From contig JAJFUF010000046.1 of the NCBI GenBank assembly GCA_021372495.1, forward strand, positions 1-42,438: a stretch of 42,438 nt of DNA, given 5' to 3'. The DNA is from Lysobacteraceae bacterium. Lineage in GTDB: Bacteria > Pseudomonadota > Gammaproteobacteria > Xanthomonadales > Rhodanobacteraceae. Below are positions 33,053 through 40,917 of this stretch, piece after piece (the stretch's first letter is position 1; every line of letters begins with the position of its first letter). Position numbers and translations under genes: made by a program. Under the pieces are notes generated by a model. The model had not been told where the DNA came from and made no database searches. It worked only from the letters and a program-made list of their open reading frames with translations.

Positions 33053-35128
33053 ATGTTCGAAGACATCCTGCAACCGCTGCACGCCGGCCGCCTGGACGAG
33101 GCGGAAGCGCGCTGCCGCGAGCGCCTGGCCGCCAACGCCGACGACGCCGAGGTGCTGCACCTGCTGGCGATCGTGCGCCGCCAGCAGGGCGACGCCGTCG
33201 AGGCGCACGCGCTGCTCGAGCGCGCGCTGGCGCTGGCGCCGGACAACGCGCTCTACCACCTCACCCTGGGCCGCCTCGCCGCCGCCGGCGGCGCGCTGGG
33301 CGCCGCCGCGCAGAGCTTCGAGCGCGCGCGCGAACTGAACCCCAACCTGGCCGGCGCGCACAGCGGGCTGGGCAAGCTCGCCCTGCTGCAGGGCGACCAC
33401 GCCGCGGCCGAGGCGCACTTCTGGACCGCACACCGCGCCAACGACGGCGACGACGAGGCGCTGGCCGGCCTCGGCCACCTGCACGCCGAGCGCGGCGACT
33501 TCGCGATGGCGGTGCGCTTCCTCACCCGCGCCGCCGAGCGGCGTCCCGAGGATGCGCTGCTGCAGATGAACCTCGGCCGCGCCTTGAGCGCGCAGGGCGT
33601 CGACGACTTCGCCGTGCAGGCATTCGCCAACGCGCTGCGCCTCAAGCCCGACTACGCGCCCGCCGGCATGATGCTGGGCGCGGTCGAGCTGCGGCGCAAG
33701 CGCTTCGACAACGCCGAGGCCGCCTATCGCGGCGTGCTGGCGCACGCACCGGACCACGCCGCCGCGCACGCCGGCCTCGGCGACGTCGCGCGCGCGCGCG
33801 GTCGCCACGACCTGGCGATTCCCGCCTACGAACGCGCGCTGGCGCTGGATCCTGCGTTCGACAACGCCGCCGCGGCGTACGTCTGGTGCCTGGCCAACGT
33901 CAGCGGCCGCGCGCGCGCCTACGCCGCCGCGCAGGACTGGCTGGCGCAGCGCCCCGATGCGCACATCGTGCGCCGCACCTGGGCCGAGCTGCTGGAAGCG
34001 GAAGGCAAGCGCGAGGCGTCGCAGGCGCTGTGGAGCGCGCGGCTCACGCAGGCCCCCGACGACGCACGCGCGCGCGCCGCGCTGGCGCTGCTGATGGAGC
34101 GCGCCGGCACGGCCGACGAAGCGGCGGCGCAAGCCGAAAGCGCCGCGCAGGACGTGCAATCCGGCGAACTCGACCTGGTGCGCGCGCGCGCCGCGCTGCG
34201 CGGCGGCGACGCCGAGCGCGCGCTGGCGCTGGCGCGCGGCGCCGACGTCGGCGCGCTGACCGCGACGCAGCGCCGCCAGCGCCTGCAACTGATCGGCCTC
34301 GCCCACGACCGCGCCGGGCGCGCGGCGGAGGCGGTGCTGGCGTTCCGCGAGGCGCAGGCGGACGCGGCGGCGCCGCTGCCCGCCCTGATCGCGCGCGCCG
34401 AACTGGAACCCGCGCTGGCGCCGCTGCTCGCGCTGCCGCCGCTGTCGACGCCGCGCGAGGCCGCGCCGGTGCTGCTGGTCGGCCTGCCCGGCTCCGGCGT
34501 CGAGCGCGTCGCCGCGCTGCTCGCCGACCAGCCGGGCGTGCGCCTGCGCCGCGACCGTTTCGAGCGCCATCCCGACTTCTTCGCCGAAGCCGGCGAGGCG
34601 CGCCTGCTGGTACCGCTCTCCGAAGGCGAGCTGGCGGTGCTGGCGCGCCGCTACGCGCGCGCGCTGGCGCGCCGCCCGGGTACCGGCGTGCTGGTCGACT
34701 GGCTGCCGCACCTCGACGCGCGCCTGCTGCCGGCGATCAAGCGCGCGCTGCCCGGCACGCGCCTGCTGGTGGTCGAGCGCGCCGCCGAGGACGCGCTGCT
34801 GAACTGGCTGGCGTTCGGTTGGTCGGCCGGCTACGCGGCCGCGGACGCGGAGGCCAGCGCGGCCTGGCTGAAGCGCGCCGGCGAACAGATCGCGCTGGCC
34901 GCCGCCGTGCTGCCGACGCTGCGCGTGGACGCCGATGCGCTGCTGGCCGCGCCGGCCGAGGCGGGTGCCGCGCTGGTGGACTTCCTCGGCCTCGACGCGC
35001 TGGTGCCGGGGGCGCAGTTCGCGCAGAGCGCGCGCAGCACGCTGGGCGGGCTGCCGACCGCGTTCCCGTCCGGCCACGCCGCGCGCTACCGCGAGGTGCT
35101 GGCGCCGGCCTTCGCCGCGCTGCGCTGA
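33053..35128 (+). CDS. Tetratricopeptide-repeat protein with a C-terminal sulfotransferase-like domain
   Basis: A 691-aa protein without a signal peptide. Residues about 1-440 are TPR-like helical repeats (at least ten; clear ones near 30-65, 68-100, 105-135, 170-205, 240-275). From about 470 the chain becomes sulfotransferase-like: PVLLVGLPGSGVERVAALLADQPG corresponds to the PAPS 5'-phosphosulfate loop, and residues about 560-600 (TRLLVVERAAEDALLNWLAFG) correspond to the 3'-phosphate strand of the fold. In the loop the canonical PRSGT is PGSGV, with Gly in place of Arg, and the C-terminal region is shorter than usual. TPR-sulfotransferase fusions are common in this lineage. A CATCATCGCGC string (33023-33033) is a possible -10. 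Confidence 0.82.
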   Translation: MFEDILQPLHAGRLDEAEARCRERLAANADDAEVLHLLAIVRRQQGDAVEAHALLERALALAPDNALYHLTLGRLAAAGGALGAAAQSFERARELNPNLAGAHSGLGKLALLQGDHAAAEAHFWTAHRANDGDDEALAGLGHLHAERGDFAMAVRFLTRAAERRPEDALLQMNLGRALSAQGVDDFAVQAFANALRLKPDYAPAGMMLGAVELRRKRFDNAEAAYRGVLAHAPDHAAAHAGLGDVARARGRHDLAIPAYERALALDPAFDNAAAAYVWCLANVSGRARAYAAAQDWLAQRPDAHIVRRTWAELLEAEGKREASQALWSARLTQAPDDARARAALALLMERAGTADEAAAQAESAAQDVQSGELDLVRARAALRGGDAERALALARGADVGALTATQRRQRLQLIGLAHDRAGRAAEAVLAFREAQADAAAPLPALIARAELEPALAPLLALPPLSTPREAAPVLLVGLPGSGVERVAALLADQPGVRLRRDRFERHPDFFAEAGEARLLVPLSEGELAVLARRYARALARRPGTGVLVDWLPHLDARLLPAIKRALPGTRLLVVERAAEDALLNWLAFGWSAGYAAADAEASAAWLKRAGEQIALAAAVLPTLRVDADALLAAPAEAGAALVDFLGLDALVPGAQFAQSARSTLGGLPTAFPSGHAARYREVLAPAFAALR

Positions 35129-35201
35129 GCGGTCGCGGCGGCCTGCGCCGCGCATCGCCGCGGTGTAGGCTTCGGCTTCCCGCCGCGCGGAGAGCCTCGC
35201 C

Positions 35202-36320
35202 ATGCGCCGCCTGCCGACGTTCGTGCCGTGCCTGCTGCTGGCCGCGCTGGCGCTGCCGGCGCGCGCCGCCGTGGTGCCGGAGGCGCTGCGCGTGCCGCCC
35301 GGTTTCCGCGTCGAGGTGTTCAGCGCCGACGTGCCGAGCGCGCGCGAGATCGCGCTGGGCGCGCGCGGCACCGTGTTCGTCGGCTCGATGGCCGCGGGCA
35401 AGGTGTACGCGCTGACCGACGCCGACGGCGACGGCCGCGCCGAGCGCGTGCGCGTGGTCGCCAGCGGCCTGCAGATGCCGGTCGGCGTCGCCTTCCGCGA
35501 CGGCGACCTCTACGTGTCCGCGGTCAGCCGCATCCTGCGCCTGCGCGCGATCGGGGACCACCTGGACGACCCGCCGGCGCCCGAGGTCGTCACCGACAAG
35601 CTGCCGCGCGAGACCCACCACGGCTGGCGCTATCTCGCGTTCGGCCCGGACGGCAAGCTGTACGTGCCGATCGGCGCGCCGTGCAACGTCTGCGACCGCG
35701 CCGGCTACGCCAAGCTGACGCGCATGGACGCCGACGGCACGCACTGGCAGGACGTCGCCTACGGCATCCGCAACACGGTCGGCTTCACCTGGCAGCCGGG
35801 CAGCGGCACGCTGTGGTTCACCGACAACGGCCGCGACTGGATGGGCGACGACATGCCGTCGGACGAGCTGAACCGCCTCGACCGCGTCGGCGAGCACTTC
35901 GGCTTCCCATACTGCCACCAGGGCGACACCCTCGACCCCGAGTTCGGCCGCGGCAAGTCGTGCAAGGACTACGCGCCGCCGGCGCACCGACTGGGCGCGC
36001 ACGTCGCCGCGCTGGGCCTGGCGTTCTACGACGGCACGCAGTTCCCGGCGCGCTGGCGCGGCGCGCTGTTCATCGCCGAGCACGGCTCGTGGAACCGCTC
36101 GGTCAAGTCCGGCTACCGCGTGGTCGCCGTGCATGTCGACGCGCGCGGCCGCGTGCGCGGCGAGGAAACCTTCCTCGACGGCTTCCTGCAGGGCGACAGC
36201 GCGCGCGGCCGGCCGGTCGACGTCAAGGTGGCGCCGGACGGCGCACTGCTGGTGTCCGACGACCTGGCCGGCGCGGTCTATCGCATCACCTACGGCGCTG
36301 CGCCGACGTCGCGGCGCTGA
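35202..36320 (+). CDS. Exported PQQ-dehydrogenase-like (sorbosone dehydrogenase-type) beta-propeller protein
   Basis: A 372-aa protein with a signal peptide (residues 1-22, MRRLPTFVPCLLLAALALPARA). The mature chain reads as a six-bladed beta-propeller of the soluble glucose / L-sorbosone dehydrogenase type: PPGFRVEVFSADVPSAREIALG, GLQMPVGVAFRDGDLYVS, HHGWRYLAFGPDGKLYVPIGAPCNVCD, GIRNTVGFTWQPGSGTLWFTDNGRDWMGDDMPSDELN, EHGSWNRSVKSGYRV and GRPVDVKVAPDGALLVSDD mark the blades. Cysteine pairs (CNVC; C...C in YCHQG...KSCKDY) could form disulfides. PQQ and Ca2+ binding is inferred; no PQQ synthesis genes are in the window. The start at 35202 fits the signal peptide. Confidence 0.88.
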   Translation: MRRLPTFVPCLLLAALALPARAAVVPEALRVPPGFRVEVFSADVPSAREIALGARGTVFVGSMAAGKVYALTDADGDGRAERVRVVASGLQMPVGVAFRDGDLYVSAVSRILRLRAIGDHLDDPPAPEVVTDKLPRETHHGWRYLAFGPDGKLYVPIGAPCNVCDRAGYAKLTRMDADGTHWQDVAYGIRNTVGFTWQPGSGTLWFTDNGRDWMGDDMPSDELNRLDRVGEHFGFPYCHQGDTLDPEFGRGKSCKDYAPPAHRLGAHVAALGLAFYDGTQFPARWRGALFIAEHGSWNRSVKSGYRVVAVHVDARGRVRGEETFLDGFLQGDSARGRPVDVKVAPDGALLVSDDLAGAVYRITYGAAPTSRR

Positions 36321-36354
36321 CGCATCCACCCGATCTTCGCAAGGAGCAACGACC

Positions 36355-36984
36355 ATGAAGCTGAGCAGCCGCAGTTTCGCCGACGGCCAGCGCATCCCCG
36401 CCGAGTTCGCCTTCGGCAAGCCGGGGCCGGACAGCCCGTGCATCCTCTCCGACAACCGCAACCCGCAGCTCGCTTGGTCCGGCGCGCCCGACGGCACGCG
36501 CTCGTTCGTGCTGATGTGCATCGACACCGACGTGCCGACGCGCGGCGACGACGTCAACCAGGCCGGGCGCACGGTGCCCCACGACCTGCCGCGCACCGAC
36601 TTCGTGCACTGGCTGATGATCGACATCCCGCGCGAATGCGGCGAGCTGGCCGCCGGCAGTTGCAGCGACGGCATCGTCGCGCGCGGCAAGCGCGATCCGT
36701 CCGGCCCGCCCGGCAGCCGCCAGGGCGTCAACGACTACACCGGCTGGTTCGCCGGCGACGCCGAGATGGCCGGCGACTATCTCGGCTACGACGGTCCCTG
36801 CCCGCCGTGGAACGACGAGCGCCTGCACCACTACCGCTTCCGCCTGTACGCGCTGGACGTGCCGAGCCTGCAGCTGCACGGCCGCTTCGGCCTCGCCGAG
36901 GCGCAGCGCGCGATGCAGGGCCACGTGCTGGCCGAGGCCGAGCTGACCGGCATCTACAGCCTCAACCCGAAGGCGCGCGGCTGA
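36355..36984 (+). CDS. YbhB/YbcL family (PEBP-like) protein
   Basis: A 209-aa cytoplasmic protein of the phosphatidylethanolamine-binding (Raf kinase inhibitor-like) family. Landmarks are FADGQRIPAEFAFG at the start, NRNPQLAWSGAPDGTRSFVLMCIDTDVP (about 35-62) with the D-x-D-x-P ligand-binding motif, DFVHWLMIDIP (about 82-92) and GYDGPCPPWNDERLHHYRFRLYALD (about 142-166), the conserved GPxPP...HHYxFxxYALD. Bacterial members bind small anions or phospholipid headgroups; the role is unknown. An AAGGAG site precedes the ATG. The gene begins 34 bp after the beta-propeller gene and is likely co-transcribed. The following 282 bp (36985-37266) hold no gene; TAGGCT at 37183-37188 may be a -10. Confidence 0.9.
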   Translation: MKLSSRSFADGQRIPAEFAFGKPGPDSPCILSDNRNPQLAWSGAPDGTRSFVLMCIDTDVPTRGDDVNQAGRTVPHDLPRTDFVHWLMIDIPRECGELAAGSCSDGIVARGKRDPSGPPGSRQGVNDYTGWFAGDAEMAGDYLGYDGPCPPWNDERLHHYRFRLYALDVPSLQLHGRFGLAEAQRAMQGHVLAEAELTGIYSLNPKARG

Positions 36985-37266
36985 GTGCAGCCGGCGCCCC
37001 CAGCGCAGGGCGCGGCAAGCGAAGCGCATCGAATCCGCGCGGGCCGCCGACCGCATGCGGTTCGCACCGCCCACCGCCTCCTGCGCACTTCGGCCGCGGT
37101 TTCGCCAGCGGATCGGAGCCGGAGCGCCTCCCACCAGCGCCATCCGTTTGCGCCAACGCAAGGTTCGGCGCCGGCGCGGCCCTAGGCTGGAGAACGTGCG
37201 GGCGCCGCCGCGCCGCGCACGACGATCGCGCGCGCCGTCCGGCCGCGCGCCAGACGGAGAGCACAC

Positions 37267-37641
37267 ATGACCAATTCGACCGAACCCGTCCGCCCTGGCC
37301 TGGACGAGCGCATCGACCAGCGCGCGGAGCGCGTCAAACACGCCACCTCGGCCGCGGTCGAGCGGACCAAGGAAGCGATCGAACGCGCCGCCGAGGCCTT
37401 CGAGGAGAAGGCCCACGCCGGCACCGACGCCACCGCGCGCGTCAGCAAACGCGTGGCGGCGCAGGCCGGCGCCGCGCGCGAGCGCGGCAGCGAGGCGCTG
37501 GACGAGGCGGTGGCAAAAGCGCAGGGCGCGCTCGATCACGTGCGCGGCTACGTGCGCGAGAAGCCGATGCAGTCGCTGGCGATCGCGGTCGCCGGCGGCT
37601 GGCTGGTCGGCCAACTGCTGCGTCGCCGCGCGAAGCCGTGA
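37267..37641 (+). CDS. DUF883 / YqjD-ElaB-like ribosome- or membrane-associated protein
   Basis: A 124-aa protein with a long charged, helical N-terminal part (residues about 10-95, with RIDQRAERVKHATSAAVERTKEAIERAAEAFEE) and a single C-terminal membrane anchor (YVREKPMQSLAIAVAGGWLVGQLLRRR, about 95-121). This is the DUF883 layout of E. coli YqjD, ElaB and YgaM, which are C-tail-anchored inner-membrane proteins that bind stationary-phase ribosomes. Its stop overlaps the GTG of the next gene (GTGA at 37638-37641), so it heads a three-gene operon equivalent to yqjD-yqjE-yqjK. Confidence 0.88.
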   Translation: MTNSTEPVRPGLDERIDQRAERVKHATSAAVERTKEAIERAAEAFEEKAHAGTDATARVSKRVAAQAGAARERGSEALDEAVAKAQGALDHVRGYVREKPMQSLAIAVAGGWLVGQLLRRRAKP

Positions 37642-38096
37642 ACGCGACCGCCGCGGATGCGTCCGCGGCGCCGGACGCGGACGCATCGCCGCCCGCACCC
37701 GCTGCCGCGGCGTGGGAACAGGCGCTCGACGCGGCGCGCACGCTGCTGGACGCGGCGCGCGGCTTCGCCGGCGCGCTGGCGGCGCTGGTCGCCAGCGAGC
37801 TGCGCCTCGCGCGCGCGACGCTGCCGCTGTTCATCGCCGGCTGCGTGCTGCTGCTGGTGTTGGCGCTGTCGGCGTGGGTCTCGCTGGTGGCGCTGCTCGG
37901 CTACGCGTTCTATGCGCTGACCGCCTCGCTCGGCGCCGCGCTGCTGCTGCTGACGGCGAGCCACGCGCTGCTGCTGGCGCTGTGCATCGGCCTGCTGCGG
38001 CGCGGGCTGCGCCTGCTGACCCTGCCCGGCACGCGCGCCGAGCTGGGTGCGCTGCTGCGCGCGCCGCCGCGGCGCGCCGACAGGGGCGCATCATGA
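37638..38096 (+). CDS. Phage-holin-family / YqjE-like membrane protein
   Basis: A 152-aa inner-membrane protein starting at a GTG overlapping the previous stop by 4 nt. After an Ala/Asp/Pro-rich cytoplasmic tail, residues about 30-55 form an amphipathic helix (LLDAARGFAGALAALVASELRLA), followed by two long transmembrane helices, about 60-82 (LFIAGCVLLLVLALSAWVSLVAL) and 88-115 (LTASLGAALLLLTASHALLLALCIGLL). This is the architecture of YqjE / phage holin superfamily III proteins in proteobacterial yqjDEK operons. It should work with the DUF883 protein; no biochemical role is known. Its stop overlaps the third gene. Confidence 0.8.
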   Translation: MNATAADASAAPDADASPPAPAAAAWEQALDAARTLLDAARGFAGALAALVASELRLARATLPLFIAGCVLLLVLALSAWVSLVALLGYAFYALTASLGAALLLLTASHALLLALCIGLLRRGLRLLTLPGTRAELGALLRAPPRRADRGAS

Positions 38097-38380
38097 GCCC
38101 GCGCGGCTGGCTGCGGCGCCGTCGCGAGCGCGTCGGCCTGCGCCGCGCGCTGCGCGAACGGCGCGCGGCGCAGGCGCGGCTGGCCGTCGAGCGCGGCCGC
38201 ATCGACGACGTGCTCGCGCGCGGCGCCGCGCTGTATCGCCGCCATCCGCTGCCGGCGCTGGCCGCGGCCGGCGCGCTGGGGGTGGCGCTGGGCCGCTACG
38301 GACACGGCGCGGCGCTCGCCGCGCGCGGCTTGCGCAGCGCCGTCGCCCTCGCCTACGGCGTCGCCCGCGCCTGGTTGTGA
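38093..38380 (+). CDS. YqjK-like basic membrane-associated protein
   Basis: A 95-aa product, third in the operon, with its ATG overlapping the previous stop (ATGA, 38093-38096). It has a very basic N-terminus (RGWLRRRRERVGLRRALRERRAAQARLAVERGRIDD, residues 4-39), then YRRHPLPALAAAGALGVALGRYG (about 48-70), a single hydrophobic hairpin or helix. Position and charge pattern fit YqjK, which follows yqjE in many Proteobacteria, but the sequence is too biased to be sure by eye. Confidence 0.65.
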   Translation: MSPRGWLRRRRERVGLRRALRERRAAQARLAVERGRIDDVLARGAALYRRHPLPALAAAGALGVALGRYGHGAALAARGLRSAVALAYGVARAWL

Positions 38381-38455
38381 GAGACGCAGTCGAGCGCCGA
38401 CGCCATGGCGGTGGTAGTGTCGGCGGCCGCGACCACGCCGACTCGTCCGACCCGC

Positions 38456-39787
38456 ATGACCCAGAGCCCCGCCTCCGCCGCGTCCCTCGCCGACACGCTC
38501 GCCCTCGCCCGCCGCGCCCGCGAGCAGGGGCGTCCGCAGGAAGCCGCCGCCGCCTACGCGCGCATCGCCGACGCCGATCCCGCACACGTCGAAGCGCTGA
38601 GTTTCCTCGGCATGCGCGCACTGGCCGAGAATCGTGCCGAGCAGGCCGTGGCCCTGTACGAGCGCGTGCACGCGCTGCTGCCGGACGACGCGTCCGCGCT
38701 GCTGCAACTGGGCACCGCGCTGGCCGCTGCGGACCGGCTCGAGGAGGCGCAGCGTGTGCTGCAGGATGCAATCGCGCGGACGCCGGAACTGTTCGTCGCA
38801 CGCCTGCGGCTCGGCCAGGTGCTGGAGCGCCGCGGCGACGCGCACGGCGCGCTGGTGCAGTACTACCGCGCCATCATCGACGCGCAGAACCAGGGCCGCT
38901 GGCTGAACGACGCGACGACGCACCCGAACGCACGCGCGGCAGTCCAGCGCGCGATGACTTTCGTCGACGTCGAGCGACTGCGCCTGTTCGACGACGTCAT
39001 CGCGCCGATCCGCGAGCGCTACGGACGCGACGAGCTCGGTCGCGTCGAACGCTGCCTCAGCGTCTATCTGCACCTCGAACCGCCCGAGTACGCCGATCCG
39101 CGCCAGCAGCCGAAATTCCTGTACTTCCCCGGCCTGCCCACTCACCCTTTCTTCCCGACGGAGCTGTTCCCGTGGGTGGAGGCCTTCGAGGCCGAGACCG
39201 CGGCCATCCGCACCGAGATGCTGGCCGCGCTCGCCACCGACAGCGGCTTCGAACCGTTCCTGGGCCATCACAAGCCCGAGGACCTGCGCGGCCTCCTGCA
39301 CAACGAGCGCGGCGCGCCGGCGTGGAACGCGTTCTTCTTCTACCGCCACGGCCAGCCGTTCGAGGAAAACCGGCAACGCTGTCCGCACACCGCCGCCGTG
39401 CTCGACAGCCTGCCGCTGGCGCGCATCCGCGACCACGCGCCGGAAATCTGCTTCTCGGTGCTGACCGCCGGCTCGCACATCCTGCCGCACCGCGGCGTGA
39501 CCAACACGCGCGCGGTGGTGCACCTGCCGCTGGTGGTGCCGGGTTCGAACCAGTGCGCGCTGGTCGCCGGCGGCGAACCGCACTACTGGCAGGAAGGTCG
39601 CGCGATGGCGTTCGACGACACCTTCGAGCACGAGGCTTGGAACCGCGGCGACTCGACGCGCGTGATCGTGCTGATGGACGCCTGGAACCCGTATCTGACC
39701 GAGGCCGAGCGCACCGCGCTGACCGAACTGATCGCGGCAATTGGCGACTTCAACCGCGAAACCGAGCAGCCCCCGCTGACCGAGTAG
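38456..39787 (+). CDS. TPR protein with an aspartyl/asparaginyl beta-hydroxylase domain
   Basis: A 443-aa protein. Residues about 10-150 are four TPR-like repeats (ALARRAREQGRPQEAAAAYARIADADPAHVEAL and following). Residues about 220-415 are a 2-oxoglutarate/Fe(II) hydroxylase of the Asp/Asn hydroxylase (AspH/LpxO-like) type: the iron histidines are His345 in HILPHRG and His392 in EHEAWN, and TNTRAVVHLPLVVP (349-362) carries the 2-oxoglutarate-binding arginine. YFPGLPTHPF and FFYRHG mark the N-terminal part of the domain. Such fusions are known; substrates may be protein side chains or lipid A acyl chains, and cannot be chosen here. The ATG at 38456 is preferred over 38405, since TAGTGT (38415-38420) may be the -10. 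Confidence 0.87.
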   Translation: MTQSPASAASLADTLALARRAREQGRPQEAAAAYARIADADPAHVEALSFLGMRALAENRAEQAVALYERVHALLPDDASALLQLGTALAAADRLEEAQRVLQDAIARTPELFVARLRLGQVLERRGDAHGALVQYYRAIIDAQNQGRWLNDATTHPNARAAVQRAMTFVDVERLRLFDDVIAPIRERYGRDELGRVERCLSVYLHLEPPEYADPRQQPKFLYFPGLPTHPFFPTELFPWVEAFEAETAAIRTEMLAALATDSGFEPFLGHHKPEDLRGLLHNERGAPAWNAFFFYRHGQPFEENRQRCPHTAAVLDSLPLARIRDHAPEICFSVLTAGSHILPHRGVTNTRAVVHLPLVVPGSNQCALVAGGEPHYWQEGRAMAFDDTFEHEAWNRGDSTRVIVLMDAWNPYLTEAERTALTELIAAIGDFNRETEQPPLTE

Positions 39788-39799
39788 GCCGTCGTCCGC

Positions 39800-40591
39800 T
39801 CACGCCCCGGCCGGCAACCCCAGCAGCAGCGCCGCGCCCAGCGCGATGCGGTACCACGCGAACGCGGTGAAGCGGTGGCTGCGGATGTAGCCGAGCAGCC
39901 ACTTCACGGCGACGAACGCGGTCAGCGTCGACACGACGAACGCCACGCCCAGCGCGGCCCAGTCCTCGTGCGCGGCGCCGGCCTTGCAGGTCTTCAGCAA
40001 CTCGTAGCCGCTGGCCGCGTACATGGTCGGGATGCCGACCAGGAAGGCGAATTCGGTGGCCGCCGCGCGGTCGCGCGTGCCGGCCAGCATCGCGATGAAG
40101 ATCGTCGCCGCCGAGCGCGAGGTGCCGGGAAACACCGCCGCCACCACCTGCGCCAGGCCGACCAGCACGGCGACCGTCCAGGTGATGCGCGTGCTTTCCG
40201 GCCGCCGTTCCGCCAGCCGTTCGGCGGCGAACATCCACACGCCGCCGATCACCAGCGCCCAGGCGATCGGCGTCACCGTCTCCGGCAGCTTGTAGCCGAG
40301 TCGCGTCACGGCGAAGCCGAGCCCCGCGGTGATCAGGAACGCGACGACCAGCTTGGCCGCGTAGTCGCGGTTCTCCGCGCGGCCGAACCCGATCAGCAGG
40401 CCCCACAGCCGCCGCCAGTAGATCAGCGTCACCGCCAGGATCGCGCCGGCCTGGATCACCACGTTGAACATGTCCGAGCGCGCGCCCAGCCAGTGCTCCG
40501 CGATCAGCAGATGCCCCGTGCTGGAAATCGGCAGGAACTCGGTGATGCCCTCGATGATGCCCAGCAGGATGGCGGTGATCAGGTCGTTCAT
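39800..40591 (-). CDS. uppP: Undecaprenyl-diphosphatase (bacitracin resistance protein)
   Basis: Removes the terminal phosphate from undecaprenyl diphosphate to recycle the lipid carrier for peptidoglycan and other envelope polymers; loss or overproduction alters bacitracin sensitivity. The 263-aa polytopic protein (about eight helices) has both family signatures: EGITEFLPISSTGHLLI (residues 14-30; Glu17/Glu21 and the E-F-L-P-I-S-S-T-G-H box) and the PGTSRSAATI motif (about 161-170). The start at 40591 gives the usual MNDLITAILLGIIEG opening; TACACT (minus strand, 40626-40621) followed by TGGCGCG is a probable -10. It is convergent with the hydroxylase gene 12 bp away. It is the last ordinary chromosomal gene before the cassette region. 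Confidence 0.95.
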   Translation of the reverse strand: MNDLITAILLGIIEGITEFLPISSTGHLLIAEHWLGARSDMFNVVIQAGAILAVTLIYWRRLWGLLIGFGRAENRDYAAKLVVAFLITAGLGFAVTRLGYKLPETVTPIAWALVIGGVWMFAAERLAERRPESTRITWTVAVLVGLAQVVAAVFPGTSRSAATIFIAMLAGTRDRAAATEFAFLVGIPTMYAASGYELLKTCKAGAAHEDWAALGVAFVVSTLTAFVAVKWLLGYIRSHRFTAFAWYRIALGAALLLGLPAGA

Positions 40592-40620
40592 GCGTGCGCG
40601 GCTCCGGTCAAAACGCGCCA

Positions 40621-40626
40621 AGTGTA
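40621..40626 (-). promoter_or_regulatory. Putative -10 element for uppP
   Basis: On the minus strand TACACT is followed by TGGCGCG, the same TANNNT-plus-GCGCG layout seen before several other genes, 30 bp before the uppP ATG. The -35 is not clear. Confidence 0.35.
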
Positions 40627-40897
40627 CGGGTAACGGCTGGCGCGGGGCTGGCTTGGGTGAACGGCGGGCATGCCGGGAATAAGGAATGCGCGCCGTCTTC
40701 GCGTTGCGAAGCGACCTCGAGCCGTGGATCCGGCGAAGCTCCGCCGCCGCTCGGGTTACGCGGCGGTGTCAGGTTGCGGGATCAGGCCGTGCATCGGGAT
40801 GGAAGTGGTTGATTGGCGGCGTAACCCAACACCGGCGCAGCGAGAGGTGGCAGGTTTAGGCTGCGGGTTTACACTCCGCATCACCATCGAATTGTAG
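40627..40897. other. Boundary region between uppP and the first gene cassette
   Basis: Together with 40592-40626 these bases form a 326-bp gap in which I find no convincing gene on either strand and no integrase fragment. It holds the inverted 9-mers GGGTTACGC (40753-40761) and GCGTAACCC (40819-40827), and a small hairpin CTTCGC-GTT-GCGAAG at 40697-40711. The GC content falls toward the right-hand end (from about 40860), which marks the change to cassette-like DNA. Confidence 0.5.
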
Positions 40898-40903
40898 TTA
40901 GCC
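40897..40903 (+). other. Putative recombination core (GTTAGCC) at the left cassette boundary
   Basis: GTTAGCC fits the GTTRRRY-type core used by integron integrases (cut after the first G). It lies 15 bp before the zinc-ribbon start, and the next core of this kind, at 41580-41586, ends that cassette. The bases in front of it lack the paired L' box of an attC site, so it would be attI-like or degenerate. Confidence 0.4.
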
Positions 40904-40917
40904 GCAAGGGGGAAGAT

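Noticed and set aside
32606..35401. Minus-strand frame of about 930 codons opposite the TPR-sulfotransferase gene
   Set aside because: Composition-biased shadow of a real plus-strand gene with clear repeats and motif.
40592..40917. Integron integrase gene (intI) or attC upstream of the zinc-ribbon gene
   Set aside because: No reading frame with tyrosine-recombinase motifs on either strand, and no L'-R' pair before the GTTAGCC core; only a weak boundary is seen.
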